Positions 53,429 to 64,000 of a stretch of 64,000 nt of DNA are shown here, piece by piece. Both the position numbers and the translations under genes were made by a program. How positions within the stretch are numbered: the stretch's first letter is position 1; every line of letters begins with the position of its first letter. Under the pieces are notes generated by a model that saw nothing but the letters and a program-made list of their open reading frames with translations, did no database searches and was not told where the DNA came from. The DNA comes from Isoetes taiwanensis (lineage: Eukaryota > Streptophyta > Lycopodiopsida > Isoetales > Isoetaceae): the NCBI GenBank assembly GCA_021234155.1, contig JAJEKV010000015.1:1460852-1524851 (forward strand), written 5' to 3'.

Positions 53429-56100
53429 TGTGACGAGCCTGCCGAGTTGACCCTCCTGGCAACTCGGGATCTTGTCAAACTTCCATAATTCTAGGTTGAT
53501 AATACTGGTGAAGAATTAAATCTTCCTTTCAATTGAACTTACTTACTCCAAATTCAATGAACAAATGTTTATAAACTCAATATAATCAGGTAAGGTCAAC
53601 ATCCAATAAATCAACATTCTCGATAGAGATAACATCCAACTCTAGCAATTCAACCCTAGAATCTTCTCGCTCAACCACGAGCCACAACTGCACTGCTACC
53701 GTTAGCGTCCGTTCCAGTGACTACATTCTTACTTCTACTATCCCTTCCAGTACTTGCAGGTGCAATTACCACACTTTCTTTATCTAACATTGTAATACAA
53801 ATTGAAAATATGAATTGAATGGATAAAAAATAAATTATTGTTCATCTCGAAATATCCAAACCCACTGCATGCATGGGAATACTCTGCAAATCTTGGGTAA
53901 GCACAAACACAGACAGAAATTCCTATGTGAGCACAGTGCTAAGACAATGACAACCTAATGCAAAGGAATATAACACATGAGCAACAGAAGCAAAGAACAT
54001 AGCCAAAATACCAAATCATCATAAACATAGCTCCGGGACAATGGGAAGCTCAGCCAGCCTATATACAGGCCCCGTTAGCAGCATGTTGCCCAGCCAGCTT
54101 ACATTCCAAGCCCTGTAGCGGATGGTGGGGTGAACCTCGTACGCGCATACCCTCTCAGCCCACGTCTGGCACTGGAGGACCTCTTACCATGGGAGTTCAC
54201 AAGAGTTGACTGACATAGCAATCCCTGCCAGGAGAACTACGCCCGGTGTCACAGAGCACAAATACATAGAACATAGAAACATGAGTCATGCCGGAGCAAC
54301 CTAGGCCACCGAACCTGGAAGTCCGACCCCGGAGGATCCAAGTACATAACAAAATACCAAGACATTGTGACACAATGACTGAGACGATGACATGTGTTGT
54401 TCATTAGAATATTCCCTATACATGTGCCTAGATCATACCGTTGTCGAGGTTGCCCATACCTGTTGAAGTAGCTTTCCCAATGAACCCTACAATGACATAG
54501 AAGTATATCTCATACTTAGCATTTTCACAATACTTACAGCTTATGCTAAGGCGATTCCCCCCATTAAGGAATGCAACTCCACATTAGCTTCTGATAAATC
54601 CGTTGGTCATAGTAACTTACCATACTTCTTACATATAATTCTCATCCAAGACCATGTCGGAGTAGCTAAACTTACTGACACGGGTGATAATCACAATCTA
54701 ATCACGTCGATGAAGTCGCAAGCATGGCTATCATTGATGTAGCTCCGACGTACGTACTTTGCTGAACAAGGAAAGATACTACCAATCCACACAATGCAAT
54801 ACTTGCCTCATAACCATTCTCCCATGGGGATAATCTATTAGCTATGATGCCTTTGATAAAATACAATGCAACAACTTAGAAACTTACATGTATACACTTA
54901 GACTAACAGTGCTCCACGCCATAGCCTCATCTGGACACTCCATATACCTCATATTGCTCTCCCGGCCCAACTTCTCCAGATCTCCAAAGTTCCATCTATT
55001 TCTTTTTGAACCATTGTTAGCTAAGGTTTTTTAATATTCTAATTAAAAACCCACTTTCCATAGCTTAAGATTTATTAATGCGTCTTAATGTGGAAACTCC
55101 AAATCTTGCACTTCTGGCTTAAAAATCACAGGTCCTTATGACCGCAACTGGATATAGCCTCTGCCAACTTACCATAAAACCAGGCCCCATCTCCAGGAAC
55201 CACTCGTTCAATGCCTCATGTTACTTTAGGACCTTATCTTGTTTAATTCAACAAAGCATACTTAAATAACTAATAATCAAATCAGACCTATCTCCTGCAT
55301 CTGTACTGAACTTACTATTGTGGATAGTATGCGCTAGATCCCTGCCCTTGTACTTCCATAGTTTCCCTTATACTCCTTGTATATTTATTTATCCACTTCT
55401 TATAACTTTATTTAAGGTGTACATGACATTTGTTAACAAGACATCAAGGAAAGATCGGGTTACAGACCGGGTTGCAACTTTTCGGAGCTGCCCACAATGC
55501 ATCGGGGTTCTAATGCCCAAATCGGCCTGTTCCATGTCATACCGGGATGTTTCCAGATCTTCTGGCTCCGTCGGCGACGATTCCGTCTGTTGCATAAAAA
55601 ACCGTTGTTGCACCCATAATTTCTCAACTAGATTCCTTCTGCATCAATTTTGGCCTACTCCAGGCTCTTTTAGGATAATTACCATGCATCTAGATTAGCT
55701 TCTATTCCATCTTTCGTTCCTCTGGATGTTTCTGCATGCCATACTTTCTGGAACATACATAGCCAAACCTTCTTATCAATTCATGCATAAATCCAATGAT
55801 ATCAGCCCATGTACCTCAGATTAACTCAACAAAACCCCACCTGTAAGAAGATGTTTGATGTCGTTCTTGATGTGATCTCCAAGCTCTTGCCTCTTTGATG
55901 TCTCCAACAGAATCCTTCTATGCTCTACAATTCGTCTCTGACCTCCTACAAAAGCTTTGCAAGGCTCCTTCTCAAAAATACAAGAAAACCCTTGCTTTTA
56001 AGCTCTCTACACATGCATGCACGCACGCATGCATGCCATGCATGTATACATGCGTGTTTAAATACACATGCTGCCCCATCAAGTGGCCAGGTCCGTTACA
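53429..56100. other. 2.67-kb central segment between inverted arms
   Basis: Starts TGTGACGAGCC and ends GGTCCGTTACA, the same end words as the small LTRs read backwards. On the minus strand it is preceded by AGAAGGGGAGAC, a purine-tract-like sequence. It may be a long LTR or solo element of a related family. No open frame has a recognisable motif; the stretch at 55318-55698 is unconvincing. ATGC-rich repeats lie at 56010-56060. Confidence 0.5.
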
Positions 56101-56597
56101 GTCTCCCCTTCTAAAAATTAACCCATGTCCTCATGGGTTAATCATAGATCCAAGCACTTCTCAAATCCCTTATAACTATCATGATCATGTATTCACCAAA
56201 CTACAGGGGAAACTGTACCTCAACATTGTCAAAAATTACTTCCATCGCTTACATGGAGAATTCTCCCTTATCACTTTATTGCTAACCACCAAGCCTCCAG
56301 CTACTGCTCCTCCCTCTGAGGATACCATCTCCTGATGTCTCTAAAAGAAAAACCATTAGCATCATAATTCCACAATCTCAACTTACTCTCTGATTTGCCA
56401 TGTCAACTCCCAAAGATCCAACATTGCTCTGATACCAACTGTGACGTTCCTAACCGACATGCCCTTAACCAACTGGGCAAAACCGTCTAGACGTTTATGA
56501 GTAGTCACTTCTACCCATTTATGCCGGTGTCTCGGGAACGCCCCACAGGCACATTCAAGGTTCGAATACTCGAGCGGTCTACCATGGGTCCGTTACA
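56101..56597 (-). mobile_element. Arm 2: internal region plus small LTR copy 2 (minus)
   Basis: Reverse complement of 52962-53428. LTR copy 2 is 56440-56597 (158 bases), with the primer site complement GCTCTGATACCAA at 56426-56438. Identity with arm 1 is high (only scattered differences), so either the duplication is young or gene conversion occurs between arms. Confidence 0.75.
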
Positions 56598-56877
56598 ATC
56601 TCTCCCACTAGAACTATGCTCGTCCTCGAGCATCCAAGGCTATACCATGTCTATGTCGTACCATGTCACAATGATTACCAAGTCTTTGCAAATTACCCAT
56701 GCATATAGGCACCCATGGAGACTCGAACTCGAGACCTGCTCTGATACCAACTGTGACGTTCCTAACCGACATGCCCTTAACCAACTGGGCAAAACCGTCT
56801 AGACGTCTATGAGTAGTCACTTCTACCCATTTATGTCGGTGCCTCGGGAACGCCCCACAGGACTCGGGTCCGTTACA
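56440..56877 (-). mobile_element. TRIM-like element sharing LTR copy 2
   Basis: On the minus strand: LTR copy 3 (56877 to 56751, 127 bases), primer site TTGGTATCAGAGC at 56750-56738, a 150-base non-coding interior, the purine-rich CTAGTGGGAGAGAT, then LTR copy 2. Copy 2 is thus the 3' LTR of this unit and the 5' LTR of arm 2, a three-LTR tandem. Just past the primer site is GAGTTCGAGTCTCC, a B-box-like word that with the LTR A-box makes a tRNA-like promoter. Confidence 0.7.
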
Positions 56878-56879
56878 TA

Positions 56880-57400
56880 ATTTCAACCAAATCTTCTTTA
56901 CGTTACTTTATAGTTTAAAAGCTATTACATCTTTTTTCCTTATTTATGTACTACTTTAGTTGAAGCTTAAAATATGAGAGGTTTATGACTCTAAATCTGC
57001 TGATCTTTGTTGAATTTATTATTTAAAATTTTATGTGCCACGTAATGCTTAGATGCCTTAGATGCTCGCATCTCCCCCATCTATCTTTACATGCGTTTGA
57101 ACTATGATGCTCACTATTAAAATTGACATCAATAATAACATTTCGAGTATAAAAACCAGGTACGAAAACCTTGAGCTTGATTTGCCTTGATTAAACCTTT
57201 ACATGAAAAGCTTTAAATGAAATGATTAGACCACATTTTGCAATGAAGGTACTAAAACATTTTCAAATATATTGGTTCTTCTTGCTAGCTGCCTATGTAA
57301 TAATGATCTTGGGAGAATGAAAATGATTCAAGTTATGACATCGGCAACAATAAATGAGCTAGAAGGGCATAACCTAACCAAGACATGCCCCAGTGGACTG
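56880..57400. other. AT-rich intergenic DNA
   Basis: No feature recognised. Confidence 0.5.
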
Positions 57401-58860
57401 GACTGTATGGCATCCACAAACAACTGGATACCTTATGATGACCTTGTGAAACCCTATAAAAAGTTACAGTGAAAAATGATAAAAGTAGGCTTTCAAAAGG
57501 TCCAGCACTCGTACATGGAAAGACAAAAATGCCAAATTGCATGTACCAAAAGTGAGACTACCCAGAGCTAGAGGCCACAACATCCATCAGAGACAGCATA
57601 GGCATAGATATAAAAGAGCGTTCCCACCTACACAAACATTTGTATAAGAAGTAACAATGCAATCTCCCAAACAGTTTGAAGCTTTTAATTTCATGCATAT
57701 TGAACAATCATGGGAGGAGCAAGAAAGTTTGTATAGCAAAAAAACTTTGGAAGGATGTCATATCAACTCAGCCAAGCTTTTGTTTGCATAGAATAAGAAG
57801 CAATGAACAGACAATTGAGTTGCTTATCTAAAGTGATATATGGTGTGCAACTGCACAATGAAATGCTCCTATCAATAAACTGAGCCAAGTTAAATGAGTC
57901 TTACACCTACAAGATGTTTATTCTAAAAGTAAAGAACTCTCTGCTATAAAACGATATAGAAACAAAGAAATGAACCCAAGTATCATTTATTCAAAATAAG
58001 AACAGATGTTTGTTTTATTACAAACAACTGCATACTGCATACGCAAACAATTAAGATGGGTACCTCGTTGATGCCAAATGCAAATCCGAGCTTGACAAAA
58101 ACATGATGTTGGACCTTTGCGTACTGCAATAGTATTAACTAAGACATGCATGTCGACAAATGAAACTGGATTGTAAGGGACCCGCAAACAACTAGATACC
58201 TTGTGATGACCTTGTAAAACCTTATACAAGATACATGATAAAAATAGGCTTCCAAAAGATCCAGCAATTACAATGATACAGATAAAAACCAAGAATGCCA
58301 AATTGCATGTACCCAAATTGAGAGACTACCCACAACTTTCGAGGTCACGACAACCATAAGAGAAAGAATTGAAAAAATATTCCCATCTACACATACATTT
58401 GCATAAAAGGTAACAAGGCAATCTTTCAAACAGTTTGAACCTGTGATCAACAAAATTACCATTGGAGGAGCAAAAGGTTCCTATGGCAAAAGAAACTTCG
58501 GAAGATTTGCCATACCAACTCAAATCAAAGCTTTTGTTTGCATAAAATGAGAAGCAATGAACAGAAAATTGAGTTTTACCTAGAGTGATAGATGGTGTGC
58601 AACTGCTCTAGCAAACGTGCAATGAAATGCCCCCTATCAATAAACTGGGCAAGTTAATGAGTCTTACACCTGCATTCCAACAAAATTTAGAATAATCCGT
58701 TTATTTTAAAAATAAAGAAACTCTACGTCTTCACATAGAAACGAAAAAATGAAGGCACTTATCATTTATGGGTAGATGCATCAAATCCGAGCTTGACAAA
58801 AACATGTTGGACCTTTGACTACTGTAATAGTATAATATTAGTATAAACAATTGCTAATTG
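57400..58860 (+). repeat. Tandem duplication with unit about 700-780 bp
   Basis: 57400-57990 and 58170-58750 align over most of their length (shared CAAACAACT-GATACCTT, GCCAAATTGCATGTACC, CAAACAGTTTGAA, AAGCTTTTGTTTGCATA and ATGGTGTGCAACTGC). The segment AAATCCGAGCTTGACAAAAA also recurs at 58080 and 58784. The copies are roughly 80% alike by eye, so the event is not recent. No gene is recognised in either copy. Confidence 0.75.
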
Positions 58861-60120
58861 AGATCTCCCACAAAGACAACCAAGCATTTATAATAACGTA
58901 GAAACTGCTAGAATAAAATAAAAATAGTTATCATACATAAAATGGCAACTTATTGGAGTCTCTCAAGCAGAATTATTTAACAGTACCACAAAAATTTGCA
59001 TATTCCTTGCATGCCCATCCACCAATATCAAAGTTCATGTGCACGTTTAGCTATCCACATTACCTACTTTGCAAATAGAAAACTGTGGGCTTTCACATAC
59101 ATTGAGTTCGCATCATATGTTTTCCTCACCTTCACTCTGCTGCTTTGATTTTTTGCCATAATTAGAATGGATGGTCCTTTACTACCAGGCAATCTATTGA
59201 GACAGGCTGTTGATTTTGGTGGTGCTCCTGCATCTTTTGTCACGGGCGATCCTTTGAAGCAACTTCTACAATTGCATATCTATTGTAAGTAAAATTAGCA
59301 CAAAGACAAAAAGAAGTATTTAGACATACCCAGGCTTTTCCTCCTGCATTGCCAAGCTTCAAATTCCGAATTGCTCACTATAGGATACCCACCATAACAT
59401 ACCCAGGACAATCATATGTACTGTTCCAGACAATCCAGCATACAAAGGAATTACAAAAGGCAACCCAATCCATTGTTAATAATTTGCAAATGCAAAATGG
59501 TCTACTTGCATGTTCCTGAAAGCCATCTGCATTAAATAAGAGACTTGCATCACCTGATATTGAATGCCTCTTTTAAATGCCCGTGGTGAAGCAAGAACAA
59601 TAGAGCTAACAGAGCATGGAAATAAGAAAAGGATTCCTGCATGCAAAACAAAACATGCACATTAAGATTGCCAAGAAAAAAGAAACTCCCTCTGCTTTCA
59701 AATGAGCAACCAATCTAAACCCAAAAACTTATGTAGATGTTGTTCTGCCTTACCCTCTACAATATATTAATTGGGCTTCTTCGCACTAAACCTGTTCACA
59801 CATGCCATCAAATTTGTTACCCACTTCGTTTCCTGTGTAAGAAGAGTAGAATAGAGCATGCGAAAATGAAAGGACAAATCTGAACAATTACAAGACACAC
59901 ACGCATCCAGATTATAACTGCATAAGCATGAAATATAACTCCAAAATGCAAGCAAGCCTGATGTATAGACGGTGCAGAAAACCCTGTTGAATGTCGCACT
60001 ACGATGAGTGAGAAACCAAAGGGCAATTCGATCCCTGTCTCTAATTTCCAAAAATACGCGGATAGCATCTCGATATTAGCGGAACAGAAAAGAAATTAGG
60101 TTGACAAAAAATTTAAGGCA
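58861..60120. other. Intergenic DNA, no gene recognised
   Basis: AT-rich, with short unconvincing open frames. It lies 3' of SBDS but carries none of its exons. Confidence 0.5.
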
Positions 60121-60170
60121 CACCTATCATGGCTTTGTGGGCTTATCATACAGAAAAGCTCTGCCGGAGG

Positions 60171-60344
60171 CAAGAATCTAAAATCATCAGGTCTGATGGC
60201 AAGCACCATAGCCAAAGTTTAGATGAAGCTACGAAAAGCTACCGAAAGCTAATGAGGCAAGAATCTAAAATCATCAGGTCTGATGGCAAGCACCATAGCC
60301 AAAGTTTAGATGAAGCTACGAAAAGCTACCGAAAGCTAATGAAA
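60171..60344 (+). repeat. Perfect 87-bp tandem duplication
   Basis: Two identical 87-base units starting CAAGAATCTAAAATCATCAG. They are in frame in a 116-codon plus-strand open stretch (60129-60479; repeated QESKIIRSDGKHHSQSLDEA), which has no recognisable domain. The minus strand is also not convincingly coding. Identity suggests a recent duplication. Confidence 0.85.
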
Positions 60345-60479
60345 CCAGAGGGTTCCCCTGCATTCTCCATGCCACGGCCTGAAATTTCGAAAATCCCAAT
60401 TTCAATGTCCCCAAGCAATTGTAGGGATTTTTGGATTGTCAGAAAGTTTTCTGGCGACCTGAAAGTCCTGAAACCTTAG

Positions 60480-60768
60480 GGTCACCACAATAAACAAAAA
60501 GGATTTCCACCAGACTGGAAAAATCACCCAACCCTAGATCCAATCATAGTGATGCTTCCCTTTCATCTGTTTTCATATGATGGAAATTCAGTATCATATA
60601 AAATACTGAACAAAATGACGAATGTCCCAATATATGTGGCTGACTATAGAATTTTTATTTTCCCAAACAATCCATAGACACTAGGATATGAGTACGACAG
60701 TATCCAACTCTTCATGTACTTCATTTTATCATAACAAACCAGTTCAGGTGACCAAAAAATGCAAGAAA
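60480..60768. other. SBDS 3' flank
   Basis: AT-rich DNA downstream of the SBDS stop codon on the minus strand. It likely holds the 3' untranslated region. Confidence 0.5.
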
Positions 60769-62337
60769 TCAACGGCAATAATCATTTAGATCACTTCTTT
60801 CATCTACCAGTTCAGTATCAATTAGACACTCTTCTGCACTTAAAGGAGGCAAAAGCTTTAATTTCCTTTTCAAATTATGTCGATGCCAGTCACCTTTGTA
60901 GTGTTCTCTAAATTCCCCTGCATCTATTTCGGCATTACATGTAAGACACTTCTGGTACTTCCTTCCATCCCTTTTTGATGATACTGTAGTATTGCTAACA
61001 GATGCTTGTTCCATTCTGTCAGCAAGCCTTGGGACATCTAAAGATGGATCTTTTGCAATATCTGAAGAGCGAGAGGCAATATGATCATTCAAATCAATTT
61101 CATACACACTTTCTTCTCCTTCTTTCTGGACACCCATAGACAAGACTTCTAGTCTGCCGTTTATGCTTCTTGTAAATGCATCACATTCTCGAAAATGGCC
61201 AGGATCGACTTGACAAACCTGCAAGAGTTTTAACTTAGGCATCTGGCTCCAACTATAAATTTCACAAGGCTAAACTCACCGCAGAAAATGTCCCATTGTT
61301 ACATTCTTCTGACTCTATTTGGGCCTTCCATATCTTCAGCTGATCAATAATCTTCTCTTTTTGGACCTCCGGCATGACCAGCCGAAGCCTCATCCGAGCT
61401 CTTGCAATAGGAAAGTGCTTTTCCAATTCCTTTATAAGCTCTAAAGCCTACACATTGATAATACGTTAGAACAGATCCATTAGTAACCAATTTTGACTTA
61501 TTCATGGACAGAGCAGAGCTGGCACAGAAGGCATTCAAAGAAAAGAAAGAACCTACCTGTTGTTTCGAATTCCTATGCGGGTCAACAGCAAAATGTACTT
61601 CATGCATTAGACGCTCAATCATGCTAATCGTATATGGTCTTTCTGTCTCTGGATTTATTGTTTTCTCCATCACAAGAGTTGCTATATCACGAAATTGACT
61701 TGATAATTGTGCTTCTCTTTCTTTTCCAGCCACTTGCAGTTCACCTTTCTCTAAAATCTGTACATCACATTTAAGAGAACAGATCACAGTGAATTTTAGA
61801 TGAACTGCAGAATTCAGTCATGATCGTCTCACAAACATAACGTTCATCATTGAATAATAAAACTTTTAGCAAGGTCACATTTGGTGAAAGATTGATTGAT
61901 CTCGGAAATCTGTCTAAAGACAAACTTATTATTGCGATTTAAATGCATAATTGGTCATGATTCTAACGTTAAAAAGAAGACCTAGCACCTCAAGGCAAAT
62001 TTTGTTCTCATCCGTGGTTCCAAAAGCTTGGAGAAGCTCCTTGGACTTGGCTAAGACCCCCTTGGATACGTTCGAATAGACAGTACGGGATTGAAGAACC
62101 TCATCCAAGTCTTTTTCTCTGCAGTTTACAATGCACTCTGGTTAATATATGATTTTTGCTTCTTTTACTTTCTTCTTCATATTAGGAAGGAGTAACATAC
62201 ACTCCAGACCGCCAAGAAAGGACTTTGTTCTTGAAGCAAGCTATCTCAAAGCGGTTGCCATGTTTCTTCAGACGTACCACTGCGACGTTAGTGAGACGTT
62301 TCTGGCCTATGGGCTGCACCAAGCTGCGGGAGATCAT
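60769..62337 (-). CDS. SBDS: Ribosome maturation protein SBDS
   Basis: Complete minus-strand gene of five exons: 62201-62337, 61989-62118, 61557-61757, 61280-61447 and 60769-61218. The spliced frame is 1,086 bases, 361 residues. Introns start GT and end AG (exon 2 donor GTGCTA is weak). The N-terminal FYSH domain begins [20 protein letters not shown] and includes [10 protein letters not shown] and [12 protein letters not shown]. The middle domain has [13 protein letters not shown] and [20 protein letters not shown], then [13 protein letters not shown]. The C-terminal part has [13 protein letters not shown]. Plant-type extension: a C2H2 finger [22 protein letters not shown] with a basic [11 protein letters not shown] tail. 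SBDS acts with EFL1 GTPase to release eIF6 from late 60S ribosomal subunits in the cytoplasm. The start is the only ATG before the conserved N-terminus. All diagnostic blocks are present, so it is probably functional. Confidence 0.95.
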
Positions 62338-62870
62338 GGTGTCCAATCTGGTTTCTTACGTAGGAATCAAATAGCTTCCAAAGTCCACAAAAGAAGTTTA
62401 GGGTTCTTCCTGCACACTTCAGCATAGGTGTAACTTTTGGTACGAGCCCCCACAGCGAATTAGAAGACGACACGTTGACAATCTCTAAACAATCCTCCAA
62501 AATTTTCACTCGACATTCTGCAGTTCCAGTGGCTTTTACCTTGCCATCTTGAACTTTTACCTAGTGTTCTTGAGCCTTTAGAGCCGGTTCACATGCACGA
62601 TGGCAACCCACACCATCACATAAAAAGGCAAGCCCTTTTACATGCATCATCATCTATCATCTGCCCTCGCCAAAAAGCACAGGGCAAAACAGGGCCCCTC
62701 TTCGGCGATGGTTGCATGTGAACCCAGCCTTACCCAACATTTTTACTATGTCAAGGTAAGTAAATCACCGTTCTTGTAACTTCTCGAATTATTCTTGTCA
62801 AGAATGACAAATCGCCCCACCAAAACCCGTAGAATTCGGCCTGCATTGTCTTACCTTGACGTCGTCGAAC
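62338..62870. promoter_or_regulatory. SBDS upstream region
   Basis: About 530 bases upstream of the SBDS start with no gene. No clear TATA box was identified. It holds partly self-complementary words, for example TGTCAAGGTAAG (62749-62760) against CTTACCTTGACGT (62850-62862), which extend the next hairpin. Confidence 0.4.
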
Positions 62871-62875
62871 GGCAT

Positions 62876-62979
62876 GGGGTCAGCCATTCTTGCTGCCCCC
62901 ATGACCTGCAAAATCTGGGAGCGTCGTGTAGGCGCGACCGGATTCTGCAAGTCATGGGGGCAGCAAGAATGACTTCCCC
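62876..62979. repeat. Hairpin with 42-bp arms upstream of SBDS
   Basis: The left arm 62876-62918 and right arm 62938-62979 share CATTCTTGCTGCCCCCATGAC and its complement with few mismatches. The loop is 19 bases. It could be a fold-back transposon or a microRNA-like precursor on either strand. Confidence 0.8.
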
Positions 62980-62994
62980 TACTTGCAGCGCCTC

Positions 62995-63092
62995 ATAATT
63001 GCTCATACCCCAAAGCTTTACTTACAGAGTGGCATAATTGCTCATACTCGAAAGCTTCACCTTACTTCCTTCCTTCCTTCCTTCCTTCCTTA
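62995..63092 (+). repeat. Short direct repeat and CCTT microsatellite
   Basis: CATAATTGCTCATAC-C-AAAGCTT occurs twice (about 62993 and 63031), followed by six or seven CCTT units at 63066-63091. Confidence 0.85.
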
Positions 63093-64000
63093 CAAGAATT
63101 TCAGTTTAATTGCAATTTCGGCGCCTTTGCATTGGCATGCATCAGCGCACCTTCCACGCTAGAATTGCAACAAAAATTCCTGTATACAAAATGATCAAGA
63201 ATGTAGACCCAAAAGTTGGAACAAAAACAAGAACATTTCGTGGGAATTAAGTGGCTAGGTGCAATATGGATTTTTTTGGATGTACAGAATAAATTATGTG
63301 ATGATGGCAAAAAGATAGGACAAGGCTCTCAATAATCCGCGAACATTTCTCTTCCTCGACTTGCTCCTGCAAGGGCGGATTTGTAAATCTCTGGAATGGT
63401 GCGGAAGATTTTCTTGAAAAGCAGGATTTAATAGTGAAAATTTTGTGTCAGAAGATTCCTTAGTCTAACTTATGTACATCGAATTTATGTAGGTATGAAT
63501 TTGAGAATTAGGGACATACCTGTTCATATTGCGATATTGAATTAGGGACATTGGAAGGTAGTAGTAGCAATGACATACTTGTTCATATTGCAATATTGGA
63601 ATGTTGCATGTGGGAATGCATGTCATTGCCAAAGCTATGCAAGTGAGATTGCAAAAAATGAGCAAGATTAGTTATAGACAATGCATTGCAAGTCCACATT
63701 ATTTGCGCACAATGAAAGGCTGGCTATCAGTTGCATGCTTATAAATACAACACTTCCATTTTGTAATGGCATACTATCATAAAAGACACTGCTCAATTAA
63801 GGAGATTGTCTTCCCAGGGCTTTTGTTGAATCCATGGTAAATTTTTCACAAACAAACACATTTACAAACATAGGTGCATACCTTGTCTTACTATCCCCCT
63901 TGGACTTGGTTGCTGCTTCCAACTAGCAAAGACTTGCGTTAACTTGCTATTGTGGTCGGATTCGGTCAATATAGAGAAATAAAAACTAGAATGACAACTC
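63093..64000. other. AT-rich intergenic DNA
   Basis: No gene seen. TTAGGGACAT and GTTCATATTG-AATATTG words repeat two or three times at 63508-63600. Confidence 0.5.

Noticed and set aside
55318-55698. Hypothetical gene in the central segment of the small-LTR complex
   Set aside because: No domain or splice support was seen, and it lies within probable retroelement sequence.
61504-61698. Plus-strand open frame within SBDS
   Set aside because: It lies antisense to SBDS exon 3 and its intron and has no independent support.

Overview
The window looks like nuclear DNA from a land plant with a large, repeat-rich genome. A fern or other seed-free vascular plant is my best guess, but that is inference. 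The evidence is a plant-type SBDS gene with GT-AG introns and a C-terminal zinc finger, a plant G-type lectin receptor-kinase gene, Ty1/copia and Ty3/gypsy LTR retrotransposons primed by initiator tRNA-Met, LINE, SINE, hAT and TRIM relics, and long AT-rich intergenic stretches. There is no sign of operons or bacterial gene order.

Layout. 1-3950: three arrays of a 19-bp minisatellite in an inverted arrangement around two unique spacers. 3951-8160: AT-rich DNA with one strong hairpin. 8160-14124: an unrecognised minus-strand reading frame split by a 4.67-kb copia element (8870-13536) that has a perfect 5-bp target duplication and lacks gag. 15608-16458: an LTR-like relic beside the first 21 codons of an alpha-tubulin gene. 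16680-17090: seven small hairpins in series. 17110-19760: a decayed LINE. 19890-22140: arrays of GATTCCCTTA-like and TTCTAGAA-like motifs. 22360-25370: a decayed DUF7869-like transposon protein on the minus strand. 26880-34360: a region of broken coding fragments, including an FCP1/NIF-like phosphatase pseudogene, carrying clusters of a CG-rich palindrome seen nowhere else in the window.

34360-42720: more transposon debris. This holds a second LINE 3' end with an AAAT tail, a hAT MITE with a perfect 8-bp target duplication, a gag-only gypsy element, and a tRNA-derived SINE cluster. 43045-45660: an intact single-exon gene for an 871-residue receptor-like kinase with a mannose-lectin ectodomain, about seven membrane helices and a kinase domain. 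Known lectin receptor kinases have one membrane helix, so this is the most interesting object here. 46100-48200: two fold-back elements, a run of small phase-1 exons and a lectin-kinase-like fragment. 50260-50704: a TRIM element whose LTRs hold a tRNA-like promoter. 52200-56877: a BED-finger fragment and a nested complex of small LTR elements forming an inverted repeat. 57400-58860: a tandem duplication. 60769-62337: a complete five-exon SBDS gene on the minus strand.

Only two genes look intact: the lectin/multi-TM kinase and SBDS. They show no functional link and appear to be islands in transposon-derived DNA. Paired repeats in two unrelated LTR elements differ mainly at CAG/CTG versus CG positions, so some frameshifts may be consensus errors rather than mutations.
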